Shown one piece after another: positions 1-5,276 of a stretch of DNA of 5,839 nucleotides. The notes beneath the pieces were generated by a model that saw only the letters and a program-made list of their open reading frames with translations, was not told the origin of the DNA and made no database searches. Origin of the DNA: Saprospiraceae bacterium (GTDB taxonomy: Bacteria; Bacteroidota; Bacteroidia; Chitinophagales; Saprospiraceae). The position numbers were made by a program, and so were the translations under genes. Location: positions 1 to 5,839 of the forward strand of contig SKYC01000417.1 of assembly GCA_007128085.1 (NCBI GenBank). The letters are read 5' to 3'. The first letter of the stretch is position 1. Every line of letters starts with the position of its first letter.

Positions 1-1424
1 ACCATGGAAGACCCGTGCTGGTGGGTACCACTTCTGTAGAAATCTCCGAGAAATTGAGCCGGATGCTCAACATGAGAAAAATTAAACAAAATGTACTGAA
101 TGCAAAACAGCATCAGCGAGAGGCCGAAGTCGTGGCCGAGGCCGGTATGCCCGGAGCAGTGACCATAGCTACCAACATGGCGGGTCGGGGAACGGATATC
201 AAGCTCACCAAAGAGGTGAAAGAATCCGGTGGTCTGGCCATTATCGGTACCGAACGCCACGACTCCAGAAGAGTTGACCGGCAGCTCCGAGGTAGAGCAG
301 GTCGTCAGGGGGACCCGGGTTCCAGTCAGTTTTACATTTCGTTGGAAGACAACCTCATGAGGTTGTTCCACTCTGAGAGAATCGCCAAATTGATGGACCG
401 CATGGGCCACAAAGACGGGGAAATGATTCAGCATCCCATGGTAACCAAATCCATCGAAAGAGCTCAGAAAAAAGTCGAGGAAAACAACTTTGGAATTCGT
501 AAAAGGCTGCTCGAATACGACGATGTGATGAATATCCAGCGAGAGGCCATTTACAAAAAACGCGACAATGCACTGAGTGGAGAGCGCCTCTCCGTCGATA
601 TCAACAATATGTTTATCGGCCTCACAGAAACCCTCGTGATCGACCACAAATTAAACGGAGACTTCGACAGCCTCAGAAGAGAATCCATAAAGCTGTTGGC
701 AATAGACCCCATGGATATGGATCCGGCTTCTTTCGAGGAAAAAACTGAAATGGAAGTGGTTCGGGATTTCCAGGAAATTGTTTTCAATGCCTACCAAAGA
801 AAGGGCGAGCAAATAAAAGAACTGCTGTACCCCCTTATCCAAAGAGTGCACGAAAACGAAGGCCACCGCTACAAGAGAATTGCCATTCCCTTCGTCAGTG
901 GCGGAACCAAACAACTGCCCATTGCCGCCAATCTCGAAGATGCCGTTAAATCGGAGGGAAAAACCATTATGAGGGATATCGAAAAAACGGTTACCCTCGC
1001 TCTTATAGACGACAACTGGAAAGAACACCTCAGGAGAATGGATGAACTCAAAGAGTCCGTTCAATCGGCTTCCTTCGAACAAAAGGATCCACTGGTGATT
1101 TACAAAATGGAAGCCTATCAACTCTTCGAACAATTGATTCACAAGGTGAACCAGGATGTGACTTCCTACCTGCTGGAAGGGAGAATTCAATTCCAGGGGG
1201 GGCAGCAACAAGTCACCGAAGCAAAACAGGAAAAAACGGACTTCAGCAAGGCAAAAACACACCGCTCAGAACAGGACGAGGCCATGCGCCGCGCCGCTAT
1301 GTCTGCAGGGGGTAAAAGCCAAAAAGTGGAAACCATTGTCAGAAAGGAAAAGAAAGTTGGAAGAAACGACGATTGCCCGTGCGGCAGCGGTAAAAAATTC
1401 AAACACTGCCATGGTAGGGCGTAG
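1..1424 (+). CDS. secA: Protein translocase subunit SecA, C-terminal part (5' end outside window)
   Basis: SecA is the ATPase motor that drives unfolded preproteins through the SecYEG channel at the inner membrane. About 473 C-terminal residues are present; the frame is already open at position 3 (HGRPVLVGTTSVE), so the gene begins upstream. The second ATPase domain comes first: TNMAGRGTDIKL (171-206) is helicase motif V, and the stretch 246-314 beginning GTERHDSRRVDRQLRGRAGR is motif VI with its arginine fingers. The helical scaffold and wing follow, including KKVEENNFGIRKRLLEYDDV near 470-530 and DDNWKEHLRRMDELKESV near 1008-1065. A charged, low-complexity linker leads to a C-terminal SEC-C zinc motif, CxCx8CH, with Cys codons at 1374, 1380 and 1407 and His at 1410; in this family it binds zinc and contacts SecB or ribosomes. 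The reading frame is intact to the TAG stop. Identification is certain; only the N-terminal half is missing. Confidence 0.98.
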   Translation, partial: HGRPVLVGTTSVEISEKLSRMLNMRKIKQNVLNAKQHQREAEVVAEAGMPGAVTIATNMAGRGTDIKLTKEVKESGGLAIIGTERHDSRRVDRQLRGRAGRQGDPGSSQFYISLEDNLMRLFHSERIAKLMDRMGHKDGEMIQHPMVTKSIERAQKKVEENNFGIRKRLLEYDDVMNIQREAIYKKRDNALSGERLSVDINNMFIGLTETLVIDHKLNGDFDSLRRESIKLLAIDPMDMDPASFEEKTEMEVVRDFQEIVFNAYQRKGEQIKELLYPLIQRVHENEGHRYKRIAIPFVSGGTKQLPIAANLEDAVKSEGKTIMRDIEKTVTLALIDDNWKEHLRRMDELKESVQSASFEQKDPLVIYKMEAYQLFEQLIHKVNQDVTSYLLEGRIQFQGGQQQVTEAKQEKTDFSKAKTHRSEQDEAMRRAAMSAGGKSQKVETIVRKEKKVGRNDDCPCGSGKKFKHCHGRA

Positions 1425-1500
1425 ATTCTCCCATCGAATTTTTGAAGGCGAAAGGCGGGTTTTTAAATAAAAAAATGCGCAGGTCTAAAACACCAAACCC

Positions 1501-1516
1501 TGCATATATATATGCA
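1501..1516. repeat. Perfect 16-bp palindrome upstream of the exported-protein gene
   Basis: TGCATATATATATGCA equals its own reverse complement. It lies 44 bases before the ATG at 1561, in the 136-base gap after secA. The gap also holds a direct repeat AAAATGCG (1472-1479 and 1524-1531) and a GCAGG/CCTGC pair (1479-1483 and 1499-1503). A symmetric site at this distance could be an operator or a site of easy DNA melting. Alternating TA runs are often palindromic by chance, so function is only a possibility. Confidence 0.35.
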
Positions 1517-1560
1517 TCACCCGAAAATGCGTTACATTTTACATCTTAAAAATATATTCT

Positions 1561-2289
1561 ATGATTAAAATAACCCATTTCATTTTTTGTGTCGCAACCA
1601 TCGTTTTGTTCGCAGCACAGGGCATCCACGCTCAGGAAATGATTGTTCCCGGTCAGGAATTCAGAAATACCGGCCACCTGGCCGAAGGTAAAAGTGAATA
1701 CATCATTCAGTTCGAACGCAGCGGTTGGGAGACCCACGAAGCCGGTCTCATCGAACGGAAAATGATTCATTCCGGTGACTCCCTGCTCCTCATTAGAAAA
1801 GTTACCCGGGGAAAAATAAGCAGCAAAGATACCCTCGTAATGAATAGAGAGTCGTTACAACCCATCTCCTTGAGCGCTCTGCAATCCGATCGAAAAACGC
1901 ATTATTCGTCTACAGACCAAAGCGTCACTGCTGAAATCCGCTTTCCCGAACAAGGCGACACCCTCAACTACACCAGAAAATCGGAGCATTTGTTTTTCGA
2001 TATTTCCAGTCTCGAACTCGTTTTGGGTGCATTTAACCGCAGAGATTTGGACGGTAAAACCATTCACTTGTTCGACCATCAAACCAGTTCATTCCTGGAT
2101 TTTAAAATCAATGACATTCAAAGAGAGCGCATTAAAGATGCTTCGGGCAACAGACACCGCTGTTTTAAAATAAGCGGAAAACTCAACAGAGCCAATGCCA
2201 CCTATTGGATCGACCGCAGAAGCGGAGAGTTGATAAAAAGCCACCTGGAAATGACGGGCAACATGGCCATGATGACCCTGAAAAAATAA
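1561..2289 (+). CDS. Exported protein of unknown function, DUF3108-like
   Basis: A 242-residue protein starting at ATG 1561. Residues 1-24 form a classical Sec signal peptide: a short basic start (MIK), a hydrophobic core (FIFCVATIVLFAA) and a probable signal peptidase I site after IHA, before QE. Cys10 sits inside the hydrophobic core without a lipobox, so this is not an obvious lipoprotein. The mature part (about 218 residues) is polar with alternating short hydrophobic runs typical of beta-strands and has no second membrane segment. The ending YWIDRRSGELIKSHLEM resembles the last strands of DUF3108/LolA-like proteins (aromatic-W-x-D, then G-x-x-x-K-x); this is recognition of style, not a proven match. 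It is likely periplasmic or outer-membrane associated. It follows secA by 136 bases on the same strand but probably has its own promoter. No catalytic motif is visible and function is unknown. The leader is A/T-rich without a Shine-Dalgarno sequence, as is usual in Bacteroidota. Confidence 0.85.
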   Translation: MIKITHFIFCVATIVLFAAQGIHAQEMIVPGQEFRNTGHLAEGKSEYIIQFERSGWETHEAGLIERKMIHSGDSLLLIRKVTRGKISSKDTLVMNRESLQPISLSALQSDRKTHYSSTDQSVTAEIRFPEQGDTLNYTRKSEHLFFDISSLELVLGAFNRRDLDGKTIHLFDHQTSSFLDFKINDIQRERIKDASGNRHRCFKISGKLNRANATYWIDRRSGELIKSHLEMTGNMAMMTLKK

Positions 2290-2437
2290 TGGATTTGCTC
2301 GAAGTTGAAGGTCATTATCCCATCGATCCCATTTTTTTAAAAAAATATTTTAGCGACTGATACTCAGCTGAAAACTGATTGTCATAGAGCTATAAATTAG
2401 GGTTTTTTGCCATATAAAACAGAGGGAACCATTGGCT
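2290..2437. other. AT-rich gap upstream of the sigma-54 promoter
   Basis: No conventional gene is visible. The stretch contains a T7A7 tract (2332-2345), likely to be intrinsically bent. A cluster of CTGA/TCAG elements follows: CTGA-tac-TCAG at 2357-2367, the palindrome TCAGCTGA at 2364-2371, and a direct repeat ACTGAT at 2356-2361 and 2374-2379. The cluster lies about 85-110 bases before the predicted start at 2464, where enhancer-binding activators of sigma-54 promoters often bind. That reading is inference. A 23-codon frame overlaps the start of this stretch (2289-2360) and is treated as a finding. Confidence 0.3.
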
Positions 2438-2453
2438 TGGCACGTTTGTTGCA
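2438..2453 (+). promoter_or_regulatory. Sigma-54 (RpoN) -24/-12 promoter
   Basis: The 16 bases read TGGCAC-GTTTG-TTGCA, an exact fit to the sigma-54 consensus TGGCAC-N5-TTGCW with the required spacing. GG is at 2439-2440 (-25/-24) and GC at 2451-2452 (-13/-12), which predicts a transcription start near 2464 on the + strand. Sigma-54 holoenzyme stays closed until an ATP-driven enhancer-binding protein remodels it, so the transcript should be tightly switched. The nearest conventional + strand gene is rsmA, about 1.37 kb downstream beyond the antisense pdxA gene, so the promoter most likely serves a local noncoding RNA. No other site of this quality was noticed in the window. Confidence 0.72.
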
Positions 2454-2463
2454 GAGTATATAA

Positions 2464-2596
2464 TAATTATCGCAATAAGAGGTTTCTCTTAGCGAAAGTA
2501 ACTTTTTGATTAAAAAGACAGTAAACGTACAGAATCAAAACCGTCGGGCCAATAAACCAATCTGAATTTTGATAATAAGACCTTATCAATATTTTT
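2464..2596 (+). ncRNA. Candidate sigma-54-dependent small RNA, about 133 nt
   Basis: The ends are predicted: the start from the -24/-12 promoter, the finish from the terminator-like stem ending at 2596. No ATG occurs on the + strand within this span. Near the 5' end is a strong hairpin: CGC (2471-2473), bulge AA, TAAGAG (2476-2481), loop GTTT, CTCTTA (2486-2491) and GCG (2492-2494), giving nine pairs. A second stem, CTTTTT/AAAAAG with loop GATT, lies at 2502-2517. The stretch 2541-2565 (ccgtcgggcc onward) is probably exposed and could be a pairing region. ATCAAAA (2534-2540) can also pair with TTTTGAT (2567-2573), which competes with the terminator stem. The RNA converges on pdxA and its 3' end overlaps the pdxA stop codon, so a pdxA read-through transcript would be fully antisense to it. 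I do not recognise an Rfam family. Alternatives are a regulatory antisense leader or a promoter with no stable product. Confidence 0.5.
2569..2596 (+). terminator. Terminator-like hairpin ending the candidate small RNA
   Basis: TTGATAA (2569-2575) pairs perfectly with TTATCAA (2583-2589) around a 7-base loop, and the stem can extend past one T-T mismatch through AAT/ATT. It is followed by TATTTTT up to 2596. The T tract lies on the right side only, so it suits + strand transcription; read from pdxA on the - strand, the stem is followed by AAAATTCAG. The stem is AT-rich and therefore weak as an intrinsic terminator, hence moderate confidence. The tract overlaps the pdxA stop codon (2595-2597). 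Confidence 0.45.
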
Positions 2597-3662
2597 AAGT
2601 GGAGGTCCCATCCTCAACTTCCGATGGTTTTGGTTCTTTTTTTATAGGATCTTTACTGTATTCCCTGTAACTTTCTCTGTATCTGAAAATATCGATGGCA
2701 TTGAATATGGCTCGCATCATGGATCGCGGATTGGCAATATTTTTACCGGCAATTTCATAGGCCGTTCCGTGGTCGGGGGATGTTCTGATGAAGTCCAGAC
2801 CCGCTGTAAAATTCACTCCGTGGCCAAAAGACAAGGCCTTGAAGGGTACCAAGCCCTGGTCGTGATACATAGCCAGGATTCCATCGAATTTTTTGTATTG
2901 TCCGCTTCCGAATAAACCATCGGCGGGAAAAGGCCCCATGACCAGTTCTCCTCTTTTTTTGGCTTCGATTATAACCGGACGAATGATGTCATTTTCCTCT
3001 GTACCCATAGTGCCTTCTTCTCCCGCATGGGGATTTAACCCCAAAACAGCCACCGTCGGCTTTTCAACACCAAAATCACACTTCAGTGAATTCAGCAGTA
3101 TATTGAGTTTTTCCGAAACCAGTTCTTTGGTCATCACCTGAGATACTTCAGATAACGGCATGTGGCCGGTGACCACACCCAGTTTCATTTCATCACTCAC
3201 CATCAACATCAGAGAACGCTCTCCGAGTTGATGTGTCAGGTATTCGGTATGCCCCGGATACCTGAAGCCCGCCATTTTTAATGCGTTCTTATTGACAGGA
3301 GCCGTAACCAATACATCGATTCTACCCTCTTTGAGATCTTTTACAGCCGCTTCCAGAGACAAAATTGCGTACTTGCCACTCTCTTCCGTGGGCTTTCCCA
3401 GTGAAATCATCACATCCTCATTCCAGGTATTGACAATGTTGACCTTATCGCGTTGCAATCGGTCAGAGGAGTGCTGGTTCTGGTAGGAAAAATGCACATT
3501 TTCAACAATGTTTTTGTGGTAAGAAACAATCTTAGAAGAGCCGTACAATACAGGGGTGCAGGCGTTCATAACTACATCGTTGGCTACGGATTTGATGATT
3601 ATTTCCAGACCGATACCATTGATGTCACCAATGGATATTCCAAGTTTAATTTTATCGCTCAT
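2595..3662 (-). CDS. pdxA: 4-hydroxythreonine-4-phosphate dehydrogenase PdxA
   Basis: PdxA oxidises 4-phosphohydroxy-L-threonine with NAD(P)+. The product decarboxylates to 3-amino-1-hydroxyacetone phosphate, which PdxJ condenses with deoxyxylulose phosphate in the DXP-dependent route to vitamin B6; the enzyme is a cytosolic metal-dependent dimer. The 355-residue protein begins MSDKIKLGISIGDINGIGLE with the family's GD-x-NGIG-x-E start. The three metal-binding histidines are visible as VTGHMPL (His167), LNPHAGE (His212) and AMYHDQG (His267), almost the same numbering as E. coli 166/211/266. GHTEYLT (137-143) and NFTAGLDFIRTSPDHGTA (284-301) are substrate and cofactor motifs. Length is slightly above the usual 330, owing to a hydrophilic tail of about 20 residues (KDPIKKEPKPSEVEDGTST). 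The ATG start at 3662 has no clear Shine-Dalgarno sequence. The gene is divergent from rsmA and convergent with the candidate small RNA. The identification is secure. Confidence 0.98.
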   Translation of the reverse strand: MSDKIKLGISIGDINGIGLEIIIKSVANDVVMNACTPVLYGSSKIVSYHKNIVENVHFSYQNQHSSDRLQRDKVNIVNTWNEDVMISLGKPTEESGKYAILSLEAAVKDLKEGRIDVLVTAPVNKNALKMAGFRYPGHTEYLTHQLGERSLMLMVSDEMKLGVVTGHMPLSEVSQVMTKELVSEKLNILLNSLKCDFGVEKPTVAVLGLNPHAGEEGTMGTEENDIIRPVIIEAKKRGELVMGPFPADGLFGSGQYKKFDGILAMYHDQGLVPFKALSFGHGVNFTAGLDFIRTSPDHGTAYEIAGKNIANPRSMMRAIFNAIDIFRYRESYREYSKDPIKKEPKPSEVEDGTST

Positions 3663-3836
3663 ATTAAAGGGACCGTCTATTCAAGTTTATGGCAATTCTT
3701 TAAAACACTTTCGCTAAAAAACGTTTAGTTAGGTAGTGCTTTGTAAATTGCCGCAGTAAAAAAGCTAAGTTAATCATATTTCTCATTCACCCGTTACAGA
3801 AGCGGCCAATTTTTTCAGAAGGATGGGCGCGTATAA
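3663..3836. promoter_or_regulatory. Divergent promoter region between pdxA and rsmA
   Basis: The 174 bases must carry the starts of both pdxA (leftward) and rsmA (rightward). A 7-bp inverted repeat, GGCAATT (3691-3697) and AATTGCC (3746-3752), has 48 bases between its arms. The similarity continues imperfectly past each arm to a CACT/AGTG, so each half may be a copy of the same element facing its own gene. A small CTAAA/TTTAG stem lies between them (3714-3728). I found only weak matches to the Bacteroidota TTG/TAnnTTTG promoter pattern, such as TAAACTTG on the - strand at 3682-3689, so exact promoters are not assigned. Confidence 0.4.
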
Positions 3837-4649
3837 GTGCACAATAAATTTTCAGCCTTGAGACCCAAAAAATCATACGGACAGCATTTTCTGACCAGCG
3901 AAAGGATCGCTGAGCGCATAGCTCTATCTCTTTCGACGGACAACAACTTCAAAAAAGTGCTGGAAGTAGGCCCGGGAAAGGGAATGCTCACCAAGTACCT
4001 CTTGAAAACGGACTTTGAAATTACCGCCGTAGAAGCAGACAGCGATATGACCCTCTATCTGGAGGAACATTTTCCGAAACTGGAGGGGCAACTCTTCAAT
4101 TTTGATATATTAAAGTTCGACCCCACAAAGGTGTTTGGTGAAGAGCAATTTGCACTGATAGGCAACTACCCCTACAACATCTCTTCCCAAATCGTATTCA
4201 GAATGCTCAAATACCGGGCGTACATTCCGGAAATGGTGGGGATGTTTCAAAAGGAAATGGCGGACCGGATCGTGGCTTCTCCCGGATCTAAAGATTTCGG
4301 TATCATCAGTGTGCTCACGCAATTGTATTACGATTGCAAACTGCTGTTTAAAGTTGAGCGGGGAAATTTCAATCCTCCGCCCAAAGTCAGATCTGCCGTC
4401 ATTCGCTGCACGCGAAAATCCGATGAATACCCCGATCTGGATTACAGCCTTTTTAAGAGCATCGTAAAAATGACCTTCAACAACCGAAGGAAAATGCTTC
4501 GCAACACACTCAAAGCCTTTACAAAAAGCACTGAATTGGCCGATAAAGAATTTTTTACACAGCGACCCGAACAACTCTCGGTGCGGGATTTTGTTTTACT
4601 GACTGAATGGGTCAAAAAAAAGCAATCTGAGGAGGCCGGGGATGCGTAA
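3837..4649 (+). CDS. rsmA: 16S rRNA (adenine1518-N6/adenine1519-N6)-dimethyltransferase RsmA (KsgA)
   Basis: RsmA uses S-adenosylmethionine to dimethylate two adjacent adenines in the 3'-terminal hairpin of 16S rRNA, a late checkpoint of 30S assembly; its loss gives kasugamycin resistance. The 270-residue protein is of normal length. Visible motifs are KKSYGQHFL (11-19), the SAM-binding motif I VLEVGPGKG (41-49), the acidic ribose-binding Glu66 in AVEAD, FDILKFD with Asp90, and catalytic motif IV GNYPYNIS (109-116; NYPY replaces the more common NLPY). Then come FNPPPKVRSAV (178-188) and FNNRRKMLRNTLK (214-226). The start is GTG at 3837: an in-frame TAA directly precedes it (3834-3836), so no longer form exists. 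AAGGA at 3819-3823 is 13 bases away, too far to be ideal. A TTG at 3858 would give a start (MRPKKSYGQHFL) closer to related proteins, so the true start could be seven codons later. YqeY follows on the same strand. Confidence 0.97.
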   Translation: MHNKFSALRPKKSYGQHFLTSERIAERIALSLSTDNNFKKVLEVGPGKGMLTKYLLKTDFEITAVEADSDMTLYLEEHFPKLEGQLFNFDILKFDPTKVFGEEQFALIGNYPYNISSQIVFRMLKYRAYIPEMVGMFQKEMADRIVASPGSKDFGIISVLTQLYYDCKLLFKVERGNFNPPPKVRSAVIRCTRKSDEYPDLDYSLFKSIVKMTFNNRRKMLRNTLKAFTKSTELADKEFFTQRPEQLSVRDFVLLTEWVKKKQSEEAGDA

Positions 4650-4744
4650 ATTTTTAGGCTGCAGAAACAAGGGAAAATACACCCTTTTGCCCCCATACCC
4701 CACCTCCTGCGCTCATAAATCCTCAACCAAAAAACCGTAGAAAA

Positions 4745-5191
4745 ATGAATTTAAAGGACCAAATCAACAGCGATATCAAAGATGCCATGCGGGCCAAAGA
4801 CCAGGCCGCACTCAGAGCCCTGCGTTCGGTTAAGTCAGCCGTTCTGCTGGCAGAAACCGATGGATCGGGTCGTGAAGTTGACGACAGCAGTGTGCTCAAG
4901 ATCATTCAGAAACTCGTCAAACAACGAAAAGAATCCCTCGAGCTTTTCGAAAACGAAAATAGATCCGACCTGGCCGATAAGGAAAAAGAAGAACTCGAGG
5001 TGCTGGAAAAATATCTGCCCAAAGCCATGGACAAAGAAGAACTGCATCAGTTCCTCAAGAATCTGGTCGATGAACTCAATGCGGACAGCATGAAGGACAT
5101 GGGACGGGTGATGAGTGAAGCCCAAAGCCGCCTCGCAGGCCGAGCCGACGGAAAAGAAATTTCCGCCATCGTTCGCAATTTGTTGGCATGA
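4745..5191 (+). CDS. YqeY/GatB-domain protein
   Basis: A 148-residue cytosolic protein of the YqeY family, which is related to the C-terminal tRNA-binding domain of GatB in the Asp-tRNA(Asn)/Glu-tRNA(Gln) amidotransferase. Free-standing members are widespread and their precise role is not settled. Length is typical. Family motifs are NSDIKDAMRAKD (8-19), ALRALRSVKSAVLLAE (22-37), the helix SVLKIIQKLVKQRKES (49-64), EVLEKYLPK (85-93), and the C-terminal small domain with MKDMGRVMSEA (116-126) and AGRADGKEISAIV (131-143). The ATG at 4745 is preceded by the A-rich stretch gtagaaaa rather than a Shine-Dalgarno sequence. It lies 95 bases after rsmA on the same strand and may be co-transcribed with it. 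A 32-codon frame bridges the gap and ends four bases before this start. Confidence 0.95.
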   Translation: MNLKDQINSDIKDAMRAKDQAALRALRSVKSAVLLAETDGSGREVDDSSVLKIIQKLVKQRKESLELFENENRSDLADKEKEELEVLEKYLPKAMDKEELHQFLKNLVDELNADSMKDMGRVMSEAQSRLAGRADGKEISAIVRNLLA

Positions 5192-5276
5192 TGGTACTCT
5201 GCACGCGCACTCCGCTCAATCGTTTCTGACAGCGTGATTTAATTATGTCGCGATGGTATGGGATTCAAGCCTGTCT

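Noticed and set aside
651..1262. Long open frame on the - strand inside secA (about 200 codons)
   Set aside because: It lies entirely opposite the intact, motif-rich secA frame, and its product is rich in Phe, Leu and Val with no recognisable domain. It is a shadow of the coding strand.
1423..1443. Short AGATTC/GAATTT stem with T's after secA as a terminator
   Set aside because: The stem is about six pairs including a wobble and almost no GC; too weak to call.
2464..3836. The sigma-54 promoter as the promoter of rsmA
   Set aside because: rsmA starts about 1.37 kb downstream, and the transcript would have to pass a terminator-like stem and run antisense through all of pdxA. A local RNA is simpler, although read-through cannot be excluded.
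4110..4574. Open frame on the - strand inside rsmA (about 150 codons)
   Set aside because: It is opposite the conserved rsmA coding region and has no recognisable motif or start context.
4668..4686. AAGGG/CCCTT hairpin after rsmA as a terminator
   Set aside because: The stem has only five pairs with an 8-base loop and is followed by TTGCCCCC rather than a T tract.
4782..5093. Second + strand frame inside yqeY (about 100 codons)
   Set aside because: It overlaps the conserved yqeY frame. Its composition (Lys, Asn, Ser, Cys, Trp rich) is that of a shifted reading of the same DNA.
5202..5236. CACGC/GCGTG pair between yqeY and the nuclease gene as a shared terminator
   Set aside because: Five pairs across a 25-base loop is not a credible terminator, and the T tract is missing.
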